Shown here piece after piece: positions 36,209 through 45,498 of a stretch of DNA of 64,000 bases; positions within the stretch are counted from its first letter, which is position 1; every line of letters starts with the position of its first letter. Source of the stretch: Aquimarina megaterium XH134. GTDB taxonomy: Bacteria; Bacteroidota; Bacteroidia; Flavobacteriales; Flavobacteriaceae. The notes under the pieces were generated by a model. The model was not told where the DNA came from. It saw only the letters and a list, made by a program, of their open reading frames with translations, and did not search any database. The stretch lies in the NCBI RefSeq assembly GCF_000520975.1, contig NZ_JACB01000001.1, positions 485,978 to 549,977 on the forward strand, given 5' to 3'. The position numbers and the translations under genes were made by a program.

Positions 36209-36322
36209 TAGTAAAAAAACATTAGAATCATTGACAACCATCTCTAGGGATAATAAGGGAGTTTTGTAGTCTCAACCCTTTTTACAGAGAGGTATTCGAT
36301 ATTCTCATTTGATAAGTACAAA

Positions 36323-38092
36323 ATGAACAACCCACAACAATTTTATAAAGAGCAAATTTCTCTTCATACTGTATCGCTAAAAAAAATAAAAAAACAACTT
36401 ACCATCTCTAGTACTATACGTCTGTTTGTTTTTTTGGCAATAGTAGCCGGGATATACTTTGGATATCCCAATACCCAGATTATCATTGGTAGTAGTATTA
36501 TAGGAATTACAGCTTTTATATTTTTAGTAAACCGACATACCGATCTCTCTTATTCTAAAAATAAACTACAAAAGCTAATCGACATCAACACACTAGAGCT
36601 TGATGTTTTTGAAGGTGATGTAACAAAGCTTACTCCAGGAAAAGAGTATATCGATGCTACACATCCTTATAGTCATGATATCGACCTTTTTGGAGAGCAA
36701 TCTTTTTTTCAATATGCCAATCGCACAACTACCCTTGCCGGAAAAAACAAATTAGCAACTATCCTTAGTGCTAATGCTATTAATCATATCGAGAAAAAAC
36801 AAGAAGCAATAAAAAACACCTCAAAACTCCCCGAATGGCGACAAGAATTTAGTGCCATTGCATCATTGGTTAATGTAACAGTTTCGGTTTCTTTAATACA
36901 AAAATGGTTACAAAACTACACCTCTTTTGTCCCTAAGGTAATGCGTAGACTCCCTACAATAGTATCTGGCATCTCGTTGATATTATTAACGCTACTATTT
37001 CTGGATATGATTACTTTTACTATGTTTTTGATTTGGTTTTTTATTGGCTTGGGGATAACCGGGACACAGCTTAAAAAAATCAACAAACTATATAGTAATG
37101 CCAATAAAGTAAAAGATACCTTTGAGCAGTATTATAAGCTAGTAGATAAAATTGAAAATGCAAATTTTGAAGCCGCCCTATTACAAGAAAAACAACAATT
37201 GGTAATTAGCGACAAAGAAAAAGCTTCGCAAACCCTAAAACAGTTTGCTAGTATTCTTAATGCCTTTGATCAACGTAATAATATGATGTTTGGAGTTCTT
37301 GCCAACGGATTACTATTATGGGATATTCTACAGAGTTATCGTATCGAACGATGGATTGCCAAAAATCATAATAAAGTAGCACAATGGTTCGAGGTTATTG
37401 CCTTTTTTGATGCGTATAATTCTCTGGGTAATTTTACCTTTAATCACCCCAACTATGTATACCCAAAGATAACATCAAACAATAGTATACTCAAAGCCAA
37501 AGAACTGGGGCATCCAATGCTTAATACTCATAAAAGAATAGATAATGACATTACTATAGACAAAGAGCAGTTTTTAATCATCACTGGAGCCAATATGGCT
37601 GGGAAAAGTACGTTTTTGCGTACCGTTGCTTTACAAATTGTGATGTCAAACATAGGATTGCCTATTTGTGCAAAATCATGCGAATATCGCCCTATTAAAT
37701 TGATTAGTAGCATGAGAACATCAGACTCTTTAAGTGATGACGCCTCTTATTTCTTTTCAGAGTTAACACAGCTTAAAAAAATTGTAAATGCCCTAGAAAA
37801 AGACGAGTACTTTATTATCCTTGATGAAATCCTAAAAGGCACTAATAGTAAAGACAAAGCAGCAGGATCTCGTAAATTTGTAGAAAGACTAGTTAAGGCA
37901 AAAGCAACAGGTATTATAGCAACACATGATCTAAGTCTTTGTGAAATTGCATCAGAATTACATCAAGTAGAAAACCGCTTTTTTGATGCTCAAATTGTAA
38001 ATGACGAGTTATTCTTTGATTATAAATTTAAAGATGGAGTTTGCCAGAATATGAATGCTTCATTCTTATTAAAGAAAATGGGGATTGTGTGA
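36323..38092 (+). CDS. Membrane-anchored MutS-family ATPase
   Basis: 589 aa. It has the MutS ATPase domain with Walker A TGANMAGKST (421-430) and Walker B FIILDE (497-502), plus a lever-like helical region (250-360). The mismatch-recognition and connector domains are absent. Two N-terminal hydrophobic helices (31-47, 52-69) and a longer pair at 213-243 predict membrane attachment. It is therefore not a canonical mismatch repair MutS; similar proteins are widespread in Bacteroidota without known function. Monocistronic. Confidence 0.85.
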   Translation: MNNPQQFYKEQISLHTVSLKKIKKQLTISSTIRLFVFLAIVAGIYFGYPNTQIIIGSSIIGITAFIFLVNRHTDLSYSKNKLQKLIDINTLELDVFEGDVTKLTPGKEYIDATHPYSHDIDLFGEQSFFQYANRTTTLAGKNKLATILSANAINHIEKKQEAIKNTSKLPEWRQEFSAIASLVNVTVSVSLIQKWLQNYTSFVPKVMRRLPTIVSGISLILLTLLFLDMITFTMFLIWFFIGLGITGTQLKKINKLYSNANKVKDTFEQYYKLVDKIENANFEAALLQEKQQLVISDKEKASQTLKQFASILNAFDQRNNMMFGVLANGLLLWDILQSYRIERWIAKNHNKVAQWFEVIAFFDAYNSLGNFTFNHPNYVYPKITSNNSILKAKELGHPMLNTHKRIDNDITIDKEQFLIITGANMAGKSTFLRTVALQIVMSNIGLPICAKSCEYRPIKLISSMRTSDSLSDDASYFFSELTQLKKIVNALEKDEYFIILDEILKGTNSKDKAAGSRKFVERLVKAKATGIIATHDLSLCEIASELHQVENRFFDAQIVNDELFFDYKFKDGVCQNMNASFLLKKMGIV

Positions 38093-38231
38093 TCCTGAAA
38101 TCGAAAAAACAACTATAATTTTAGATAGTTATAGATAATAAAATATAATCTTAGATTTGAAGAATAAAACCATCAAAATAAGTATTTGATGTAAAATTTT
38201 CTAATTCTCAACTAGATTCAACACTAAACCT

Positions 38232-39173
38232 ATGCAGAAAGAAGACCTGATTCAAACTCATCAAAGAATTGAGCCATATATTCATGAAACACCCGTGTTT
38301 AGCTCTCAATTAATTGATGAAATAGCAGGAGCAACTCTTTATTTTAAATGTGAAAACTTTCAAAAAACAGGAGCGTTTAAAATGAGAGGAGCTACAAATG
38401 CAATTATGCAACTTACCGAAGAACAGAAACAAAAAGGTGTCGTTACACATTCTTCAGGGAATTTTGCACAAGCACTTTCTCTTGCAGCTCTAAAATTGGG
38501 CATCAAAGCATTTATCGTAATGCCCTCTAATGCCCCTCAAGTTAAAAAAGATGCGGTTAAAGGTTATCAAGGAAATATCATCGAATGCGAACCTACACTA
38601 GCAGCAAGAGAAAATACAGCCAAAGAAATCTCACAAAAAGAAGGAGCTACTTTTGTGCATCCCTATAATGATAATAACGTTATCCTAGGACAAGGAACCG
38701 CATGTAAAGAACTGTTAGAAAAACAACCTGATTTAGATTACATATTTACACCAGTTGGTGGCGGAGGCTTAATTGCAGGGACAGCTTTATCTGCTCTTCA
38801 TTTTGGAAATGATTGTACTGTAATTGGAGGAGAACCTTTTGAAGTTGATGATGCATATCGATCTTTACAAAGCGGAGTTATCGAATCTAATTTGACTACA
38901 AATACTATTGCAGATGGGCTTAGGGTACAATTAGGAGATAAAAATTTTCCTATAATCCAGCAATATGTAAAAAAGATAACACGAGTTACAGAAGAAGAAA
39001 TTGTAGAGGCCATGAGACTAATTTGGGAACGCTTAAAAATTGTTTCAGAACCATCTTCTGCTGTAGCATTGGCAGCTATGCTAAAAGAGAAAAACATTTT
39101 TAAAAATAAGAAAATAGGTATTATTATTTCAGGAGGAAATGTTGATCTAAATCAATTACCTTTTAGTCTTTAA
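38232..39173 (+). CDS. PLP-dependent threonine/serine dehydratase or serine racemase-like enzyme
   Basis: 313 aa fold-type II PLP enzyme. Schiff-base lysine in FQKTGAFKMRGA (Lys50), phosphate loop GGGGLIAG, SSGNFAQ substrate loop, and C-terminal SGGNVDL. No ACT regulatory domain, so a catabolic or racemase type and not biosynthetic IlvA. SSGNHxQ is usual in serine racemases and this protein has Phe at that His. The choice between serine racemase, threonine dehydratase and 3-hydroxyaspartate lyase cannot be made by eye. Divides from a Crp-like gene by 63 bases. Confidence 0.85.
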   Translation: MQKEDLIQTHQRIEPYIHETPVFSSQLIDEIAGATLYFKCENFQKTGAFKMRGATNAIMQLTEEQKQKGVVTHSSGNFAQALSLAALKLGIKAFIVMPSNAPQVKKDAVKGYQGNIIECEPTLAARENTAKEISQKEGATFVHPYNDNNVILGQGTACKELLEKQPDLDYIFTPVGGGGLIAGTALSALHFGNDCTVIGGEPFEVDDAYRSLQSGVIESNLTTNTIADGLRVQLGDKNFPIIQQYVKKITRVTEEEIVEAMRLIWERLKIVSEPSSAVALAAMLKEKNIFKNKKIGIIISGGNVDLNQLPFSL

Positions 39174-39236
39174 CCAATAGGAAAAAAATCTACCATTTTT
39201 AATGAAGTAGTTAGCAAACTTAGTATTGAAAATAAA

Positions 39237-39812
39237 ATGGCTACGCAATTTTTTGAACATATCAACAAGTTTGTCAAAATTGACGAAAAAGATTTTCAAA
39301 GAATACTAACTTTCTTTGATTTGCGTAGCGTAAACAAAAAAGAAATTATTGTTAAGGCAGGAGATACATGTAATTTCAATCATTTTGTAGTAAATGGGTG
39401 CCTTCAGATGTTTTATATCAATGATAAAGGAACAGAACGAACTATTCAATTTGCCATTGAGAATTGGTGGATGACAGACTTTTTGGCCTATCATAACCAA
39501 AATATAACAGGCTTTTATATTCAGGCAGTCGAAAACACAAAAATCCTTACTATCTCTTACAAAAAGCAAGAAGAGTTATTATACAAATTCCCAAAACTCG
39601 AAAAGTATTTTAGAGTAATTTATCAAATTTCGTACGGAGCATCTCTGATCAAAACGAAGTATTTACTTGATCTTTCTAAAGAAGAAATCTATTTTCATTT
39701 CACAGAACATTTTCCCGAATTTGCCCAAAGAGTTCCTCAATATTTAATTGCTTCTTTTTTAGGACTTACACCAGAATATGTAAGCGAAATCAGAAATAAA
39801 AAACGTTCTTAA
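39237..39812 (+). CDS. Crp/Fnr family regulator
   Basis: 191 aa. N-terminal cyclic-nucleotide-binding-like beta barrel (about 20-115) and a C-terminal HTH (RVPQYLIASFLGLTPEYVSEIRNKK). The barrel lacks the canonical cAMP phosphate-binding RE motif, as in many flavobacterial Crp-like proteins. It is just upstream of an AhpD-like gene, 63 bases apart, probably its regulator. Confidence 0.85.
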   Translation: MATQFFEHINKFVKIDEKDFQRILTFFDLRSVNKKEIIVKAGDTCNFNHFVVNGCLQMFYINDKGTERTIQFAIENWWMTDFLAYHNQNITGFYIQAVENTKILTISYKKQEELLYKFPKLEKYFRVIYQISYGASLIKTKYLLDLSKEEIYFHFTEHFPEFAQRVPQYLIASFLGLTPEYVSEIRNKKRS

Positions 39813-39875
39813 ACCAGTTTAAGTTTTTTCTTGACGACAGCAAATACCTTTACATCAAATTCAAATACTAAAACA

Positions 39876-40316
39876 ATGGAAAAAAGAATTCAAATTGATG
39901 TAAGCGAGCCTTTAGCATATAAAGCCATGTATACCCTTGGAAATTATGTAAGACAAAGCCAGTTAAGTGATATTCATAAAGAACTTATAAACATAAGAGT
40001 ATCGCAACTAAACGGCTGTGCTTTTTGCATAAATATGCACACCAAGGACGCCCTTGAAAACGGAGAAACCCAACAACGTATTTTTTTACTTGATGCCTGG
40101 CAGGAAACCGATATATTTACAGAAGAAGAAAAGGTTATTCTACAAATTACCGAAGAAGTAACAATGATCCATAATAAGGGATTAACAACCAAAACATATC
40201 AAAAAGCTATTGAAAATTTTGATGAAAAGTATGTATCCCAAATAATAATGGCGATAATAAATATAAATGCATGGAACAGAATTGCAATAAGCACTCATAA
40301 ACCTATCGATCAATAA
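39876..40316 (+). CDS. Carboxymuconolactone decarboxylase (AhpD-like) protein
   Basis: 146 aa from ATG 39876; a TTG at 39831 gives a longer frame with a low-complexity Thr/Asn-rich start that does not fit the family. Redox motif CAFCINMHTKDA (CxxC..H) typical of alkylhydroperoxidase D-like enzymes. Likely a peroxide- or thiol-linked oxidoreductase in the cytoplasm. Follows the Crp-like gene and ends at a terminator. Confidence 0.87.
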   Translation: MEKRIQIDVSEPLAYKAMYTLGNYVRQSQLSDIHKELINIRVSQLNGCAFCINMHTKDALENGETQQRIFLLDAWQETDIFTEEEKVILQITEEVTMIHNKGLTTKTYQKAIENFDEKYVSQIIMAIININAWNRIAISTHKPIDQ

Positions 40317-40360
40317 CTCGTCTTTAGTCACACATAATATTCATAACACTTCATAAAAAC

Positions 40361-40400
40361 GATAGCGATTTGATTATAAAGTCAAATCGCTATCTCTTTT
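40361..40400. terminator. Terminator after the AhpD-like gene
   Basis: GATAGCGATTTGA (40361-40373) and TCAAATCGCTATC (40382-40394) pair perfectly over 13 bases, followed by TCTTTTT. Confidence 0.85.
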
Positions 40401-40517
40401 TGTGACTTATTTTAGAATATACAAGTAACATTGAGAATAACAGCCATTCTCAACATTAATTAAGCAATATGAATTTTAAAAACATACCGATAAGAATGTT
40501 TTTTGTATATTTGTCAT

Positions 40518-41123
40518 ATGAACCAAAAAATCAAATCCAAAGAAACTCAGAATTTGATCATTAATAGTGCTTTTGAACTATTCTACAAGCATGGTTATAA
40601 CAAGACTAGTATTCCTGAAATCATAAAGGGCACAGGGCTTTCTAAAGGTGCTTTTTATCATCATTTTAATAGCAAGAAAAATATTGGGGAAAAAGTAATT
40701 GATCTTACCGTAAGGAAAAGAGTCTATGAAAGAATGGTTGCGCCTCTCAAAAATCCGGACGACGCACCCGTAATACCATTGTTATGTGATGTCTTTATCA
40801 AACGTATCGAGGGGTATTCTGATTTGGAAAAAGATTTAGGTTGCCCTGCTAATAACTTGATTAACGAAGTTGGGTATTCAGAAAATTCATTCAGGGAAAT
40901 GCTTAGGGATATAATTGATCATTGGCAGGAGATTATGGTCAATCTATTAGAGCAAGGCAAAATTAAAGGTGAAATTAGAAAAAATGTTGACACATCGGCA
41001 ACAGCTATTTTTCTGATAAGTGCTTTTGAAGGGGTAAGAGGTATTAGAAAAGTATATAATAATGATAAAATATTAGACGAATATCTTATAGCTGTAAAAA
41101 GTTATATAGAGCAGTTAGCATAA
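40518..41123 (+). CDS. TetR/AcrR family regulator
   Basis: 201 aa from ATG 40518 (the frame opens at a TTG five codons earlier). HTH: AFELFYKHGYNKTSIPEIIKGTGLSKGAFYHHFNSKKNIGEKV. C-terminal domain resembles the TetR_C_6 type with LGCPANNLINEV. It begins a TetR-OsmC-cupin run; it probably controls these, though no clear operator is seen. Confidence 0.87.
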   Translation: MNQKIKSKETQNLIINSAFELFYKHGYNKTSIPEIIKGTGLSKGAFYHHFNSKKNIGEKVIDLTVRKRVYERMVAPLKNPDDAPVIPLLCDVFIKRIEGYSDLEKDLGCPANNLINEVGYSENSFREMLRDIIDHWQEIMVNLLEQGKIKGEIRKNVDTSATAIFLISAFEGVRGIRKVYNNDKILDEYLIAVKSYIEQLA

Positions 41124-41135
41124 TTTTTTAATTAG

Positions 41136-41549
41136 ATGAATGAAATGGAAGCAATTCGAATAACACTAGAACAAATATCAAATACAGCAATGCAATTAAA
41201 CAATGACACCATAAAAGTTATTGTAGATCGACCTATAAGTCAAGGTGGTGGCGGTAATGGGTTAATGGGAGGTCAATACTTATTGACAGGTATTGGTGGC
41301 TGTTTTTGTAGTACATTTTTTGCTGCAGCACAATCCAGAAGTTTCGAAATTGAAGGATTTCAGGTTGATGTTATCGCAACTAAAAGCGAAGATTTACCCA
41401 AACGTTTTACAGATATACGCCTTGATGTATCTTATAAAAAATGCAGTGATCCAGTTATTTTTAAAAAGTTACTCAAAATTGCAGAAATGGGTTGTATATC
41501 AATTAATACTATTAAAGAAGGGATGGGGTTTAAAGTACATCAAAAATAA
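41136..41549 (+). CDS. OsmC family protein
   Basis: 137 aa. OsmC-like fold with two Cys at family positions: GIGGCFCSTFFAAA and AEMGCISINTIKEG. OsmC and Ohr proteins reduce organic hydroperoxides using such cysteines, but the family is broad. It lies 12 bases after the TetR gene. A Gly-rich segment (SQGGGGNGLMGGQYLL) precedes the first Cys, as in the YhfA-like group. Confidence 0.83.
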   Translation: MNEMEAIRITLEQISNTAMQLNNDTIKVIVDRPISQGGGGNGLMGGQYLLTGIGGCFCSTFFAAAQSRSFEIEGFQVDVIATKSEDLPKRFTDIRLDVSYKKCSDPVIFKKLLKIAEMGCISINTIKEGMGFKVHQK

Positions 41550-41628
41550 AAGATGAAAAAGATTATTCATACCAGCACAATGTTTAAATGTAATATGATT
41601 AATCTCAATAATTTAAAATAAAGAGGAT

Positions 41629-41994
41629 ATGAAACTTATAGAAAAATTTAAAGATATTACAGACTATTTCTCTCCAAAAATAATTGGAGAAGTTAATGAT
41701 ACTTACGTTAAGCTCGCAAAAATAAAAGGTGATAAAGTACCCTGGCATAACCATGAGGATGAAGACGAACTCTTCTACATTATCGAAGGAAGCCTTCTTT
41801 TTGAAGTAGAAGGGCAAGACCCTTTTGTCATGAATCAAGGAGATTTGTTTATTGTAAAACGAGGTATTAATCATAGAGTTTCTTCGACAGAGGAATGTAA
41901 AATCATGCTAATAGAAAACAAAACGACAGCACATACAGGAAAAGTAAACTCCGAAATCACTAAAAATATTAAAGAACAACAACTAGAATCATGA
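41629..41994 (+). CDS. Cupin domain protein
   Basis: 121 aa single-domain cupin. Metal motif PWHNHEDEDELFYIIEG (cupin 1: two His and a Glu) and cupin 2 around GDLFIVKRGINHRV (His). Probably a small mannose-isomerase-like or oxygenase-like enzyme or sensor; the reaction is unknown. Third gene of the TetR-OsmC-cupin run, 79 bases after osmC. Confidence 0.87.
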   Translation: MKLIEKFKDITDYFSPKIIGEVNDTYVKLAKIKGDKVPWHNHEDEDELFYIIEGSLLFEVEGQDPFVMNQGDLFIVKRGINHRVSSTEECKIMLIENKTTAHTGKVNSEITKNIKEQQLES

Positions 41995-42240
41995 AAAGTC
42001 TATTCTAAATTCAAAACTAATAGTACAAAATATTTTATGAATTACCTAAATGGCTCCTGAAATATGCAAAATAGATCATCTCTTCCATTTATATATTGAG
42101 AACTTAAGGGGGATTTTTAAATATGTTGAAGTTTTTAAACGAATAAAACAAACAAAATTTAGTAGATTAGACGCTATCTTTTTTCTCCATTATGTCTAGA
42201 TTATTAGATTAATAATAGCTCTAACGAATTAATAAAGCAA

Positions 42241-43473
42241 GTGAATACCACAGATAATTTTATGATGGATGGCTATGAAAGCCTAAATGATTACTGGGCA
42301 AGAACAAAATTAAATTTGCTACAGAAACTAAAAGTACATACTGCTGCTATTTTAATTACCATATTTAAATTTATCATTAAACCTATCAGATTCATATTTG
42401 GTAAAAACTTTAATTTACTCGCTAATGTTGATGAGGATTTAGGTGAATTTGACATATTAGGGAGTAAAAGAAAAGAAGAATTTGGACAACATTACCTTAC
42501 ACAACCAGAAATAGACAAATTTATAAGTAGTGGTATTCATGGGCCATTTCGTGTATTAGACACTATAGAAGCCGAAAATCTTGCGAATGAAAGTGATGAC
42601 CTATTTAGAAAACACTTTCATAAAACTACTCTATTTGGTAAAGATATTTTGAGTTCGTTAAAAGCATCTGGTGATTACTCTATTAATTATCTGGGGTTTT
42701 TTCAGGGATCAAAATACAAAAGGCTTTGGGATGTATTAATACATCCTAAATTATCACAACCTCTTCAAAGTATTTTGGGTGATGATTTATTATGTTGGAG
42801 ATCCCAGTTTTTTGAAAAAAAGCCAGACCAGGAAGGTACATTTTGGCATCAAACGGGTACATTTCGAGAATCTGATGAAAAGCCAAAATTAGAACCCACT
42901 CATCCTACACACCCTGCAATTGCGCAACTATCTGTATGGATTGCTCTACGGGATACCAATAAAGAGACAGGATGCCTACGTATGATAGAAGGCTCATTTC
43001 GGGATGGACGTTTCGAAAGAATTGTAACGAATATCCAAGATGATTTATCTGGTTATCTAATGTCTCTGCCCTACTCAGAAATTATCAAAACCTTAAAAAC
43101 TATTTGGTATACTACAGGTAATTTCAAGAAAGCACAACTAGTATTCGAAAAAATTAAAAAAAAAGTGCCATCTCTTTTTGAGAATGTTATTATTAGAGAC
43201 CTGGAAATGAAAGCAGGTGAGGCAATTATTTTTACTTCTTTAAATACTCATGCGTCGTATGCAAATACTTCTAATGATCGTGTGCGTCTTGCTTTGGCAG
43301 GAAGATATACTCGATCAGATGTTCATATATTTAAACATGAATCTACTTCTGTATTACCAACCAAAAGTGGTGGTATTCCGTATAATGTACATAAAGAACC
43401 TTCTATCCCTGTATGTGGTAACCCTAAACATTCAAAAACTAATAATATTATAGCAGAATATCCCTCGTCCTGA
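42241..43473 (+). CDS. SyrB2/PhyH-like non-heme iron enzyme with a His-Gln-Thr metal motif
   Basis: 410 aa. GTG start at 42241 (ATG 42262 also possible). A hydrophobic N-terminal helix (about 32-54) precedes an Fe(II)/2-oxoglutarate PhyH fold. Blocks LLCWRSQFFEKKPDQEGTFW, VWIALRDTNKETGCL and MKAGEAIIF closely match what I know of SyrB2-type chlorinating enzymes. His203 and His337 (NTHASY) are the metal His pair. The usual HxD motif reads His203-Gln-Thr205: the carboxylate ligand is gone. SyrB2-type halogenases have Ala there and others Gly, leaving room for chloride. Arg349 or Arg347 could bind 2-oxoglutarate. A halogenase, an odd hydroxylase or an inactive paralogue are all possible. It is convergent with the hydroxyproline regulator. 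Confidence 0.85.
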   Translation: MNTTDNFMMDGYESLNDYWARTKLNLLQKLKVHTAAILITIFKFIIKPIRFIFGKNFNLLANVDEDLGEFDILGSKRKEEFGQHYLTQPEIDKFISSGIHGPFRVLDTIEAENLANESDDLFRKHFHKTTLFGKDILSSLKASGDYSINYLGFFQGSKYKRLWDVLIHPKLSQPLQSILGDDLLCWRSQFFEKKPDQEGTFWHQTGTFRESDEKPKLEPTHPTHPAIAQLSVWIALRDTNKETGCLRMIEGSFRDGRFERIVTNIQDDLSGYLMSLPYSEIIKTLKTIWYTTGNFKKAQLVFEKIKKKVPSLFENVIIRDLEMKAGEAIIFTSLNTHASYANTSNDRVRLALAGRYTRSDVHIFKHESTSVLPTKSGGIPYNVHKEPSIPVCGNPKHSKTNNIIAEYPSS

Positions 43474-43485
43474 AAGAAGTCAAAA

Positions 43486-44346
43486 TTAACTAAAACTCGG
43501 TTCATGTAATCTTTTTTTATAATCAGAAGGTGTCATCCCTTTTATTTCCTTAAATTTTCTATTAAAATTAGAGAGGTTTTTAAAGCCACTCCGATAAGAA
43601 ACTTCAGAAATAGTGATATCCAATTCTCTCGATATTAACCTGCATGCATTCTCAATTCGTACCTCGATCAAAAACTGAAAGAAGGTTTTATTGGTTCGTT
43701 GCTTAAAATATCGACAAAAAGCATTAGGTGTCATATTTGCTAGATCAGCAACCTCTTTTAGCGAAAAATCTCTATTAAACTCATTCATTACCACCTGAAA
43801 AACTTTAGCCATTCTTTTTCCTTCATTATCGGTATATGCTCTTTTTGAAATGAACGATGATATGGTTTTGATATTTGATGTTTTCAGTATTTTTAAGATC
43901 TTCAAAAAAATGGTAAAACGATCTAATTTTTCTTTTTTCTCAACAATTTTCAAAAACTGTTTTTTTAATTTTTCTTTTTTAGAAAACACCCTAATCCCAT
44001 ATACCGAATTTCTAAAAAACCCCGATAAATCATTAAACTCAGGAAGTTTAAAAAATAAATTTCCAAAGGATTCTTTGGTAAAAAAAAGAGAAATCATATA
44101 CGACTTTATAGGAGAAGAAGCACTCTTTAATACGTGAGGAACATTACTCCCAAAAATCAAAATATCATTCGCTTTATAATCGGTGATCGTATCTCCAACA
44201 ATTAAACTCCCTTCTCCCGATATTATGATCGATATCTGTATCTCCTCATGCTGATGAAATTTATCATAAAAGACAACTTCCTTATCTTCCTGAACAATTA
44301 AGGTGTCAGTCGAGGATTTCGGTATTTTAAAGGGTAATGCTTTCAT
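43486..44346 (-). CDS. AraC family regulator of hydroxyproline genes
   Basis: 286 aa. N-terminal cupin-like sensing domain (HQHEEIQISIIISGEGSLIVGD...SNVPHVL) and C-terminal double HTH (FSLKEVADLANMTPNAFCRYFKQRT; ITISEVSYRSGFKNLSNFNRKFKEIKGMTPSDYKK). It is divergent from the deaminase gene with a 135-base gap, the normal place for a local activator. The effector is probably hydroxyproline or a pathway intermediate (inference). Confidence 0.85.
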   Translation of the reverse strand: MKALPFKIPKSSTDTLIVQEDKEVVFYDKFHQHEEIQISIIISGEGSLIVGDTITDYKANDILIFGSNVPHVLKSASSPIKSYMISLFFTKESFGNLFFKLPEFNDLSGFFRNSVYGIRVFSKKEKLKKQFLKIVEKKEKLDRFTIFLKILKILKTSNIKTISSFISKRAYTDNEGKRMAKVFQVVMNEFNRDFSLKEVADLANMTPNAFCRYFKQRTNKTFFQFLIEVRIENACRLISRELDITISEVSYRSGFKNLSNFNRKFKEIKGMTPSDYKKRLHEPSFS

Positions 44347-44481
44347 TTCTAATTCATCTATGAATCAATATTAATCATAATTATGCATATATTAACAATA
44401 AAAGGTAATATAGTATCAGATATAGATAATTTCTCAATGTATCTTTCATCGCTTTCATAATATCTTTGAAAAAATTTAAAT

Positions 44482-45408
44482 ATGGCTATAGATTGGAAAG
44501 GTGTAATGCCTGCAGTGACTACAAAATTCACAAAAGACGATACACTAGACTTAGAAATGTTTGAAATTAATATCAATGCACAACTTAAAGCCGGAGTTCA
44601 CGGAATTATACTGGGCGGGACCTTAGGCGAAGCAAGTACATTAAGTGATGACGAAAAAAGAATTTTGGTTAGAACCACTGTTGATATCGTTAAAAACAAA
44701 GTTCCGGTTATCATTAATATTGCAGAACAAACGACAAAAGGAGCGATTAAAGCTGCTAAAAAAGCAAAAGAAGATGGAGCTAGTGGTTTGATGATGCTCC
44801 CACCAATGCGATATAAAGCAGGAGATCGAGAAACTGTAGTGTATTTTAAAGAAGTAGCCAAAAGTACAGATCTGCCCATAATGATTTATAATAACCCTGT
44901 GGACTATAAGATAGAAGTTTCTTTGGATATGTTTGAAGAGCTATTAGTATTGAATAATATACAGGCCGTAAAAGAATCTACAAGAGATATTTCTAATATA
45001 ACACGAATTAAAAATCGCTTTGGTGATAGATTAAAAATTCTAAGTGGAGTAGATACATTAGCTCTCGAAAGTTTACTGATGGGTGCAGATGGTTGGGTTG
45101 CAGGACTAGTAGATGCTTTTCCAGAAGAAACTGTAGCTATTTATGAACTTCAGAAAGCTGGTCGGATTAAAGAAGCTATAGCAATCTATCGTTGGTTTTT
45201 ACCTTTGCTGGAGTTAGACATAAACCCTAAATTAGTACAAAATATAAAACTGGCAGAAGTAGCTACCGGAATCGGCACAGAGTATGTGCGCCCACCCAGG
45301 CTACCACTCGTTGGAGATGAACGTAAAAAAGTATTAGAAATTATTGAAACCGGCCTAAAAACAAGACCACAATTACCCAAATACAAAAACATTGAATTAA
45401 TAGATTAG
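44482..45408 (+). CDS. DHDPS-family deaminase (Delta1-pyrroline-4-hydroxy-2-carboxylate deaminase)
   Basis: 308 aa dihydrodipicolinate synthase-like class I aldolase. Schiff-base Lys164 (AVKESTRD), Tyr136 (IMIYNNP) and the GGTLGE phosphate-like loop (45-50) are present. In this context it should convert pyrroline-4-hydroxy-2-carboxylate to 2-oxoglutarate semialdehyde plus ammonia, the third step of trans-4-hydroxy-L-proline breakdown. First gene of the cluster; a -7 like TATCTTTG lies at 44461-44468, close to the ATG. Confidence 0.85.
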   Translation: MAIDWKGVMPAVTTKFTKDDTLDLEMFEININAQLKAGVHGIILGGTLGEASTLSDDEKRILVRTTVDIVKNKVPVIINIAEQTTKGAIKAAKKAKEDGASGLMMLPPMRYKAGDRETVVYFKEVAKSTDLPIMIYNNPVDYKIEVSLDMFEELLVLNNIQAVKESTRDISNITRIKNRFGDRLKILSGVDTLALESLLMGADGWVAGLVDAFPEETVAIYELQKAGRIKEAIAIYRWFLPLLELDINPKLVQNIKLAEVATGIGTEYVRPPRLPLVGDERKKVLEIIETGLKTRPQLPKYKNIELID

Positions 45409-45498
45409 TCTTTAAAGTGATGTATCAAAAAATAATAAAGACAACATCATTCTTTCATTAGAAATTGATCTATTTTCACATTAAATCATTTTGAAACT

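Noticed and set aside
39831..39875. Longer TTG start for the AhpD-like protein
   Set aside because: The extra residues are a Thr/Asn-rich stretch unlike the family; the ATG at 39876 gives the normal N-terminus.
42050..42199. A 49-codon ORF upstream of the SyrB2-like gene
   Set aside because: Composition is generic, there is no recognisable motif, signal or promoter, and codons such as AGG GGG are unlike neighbours. Probably chance.
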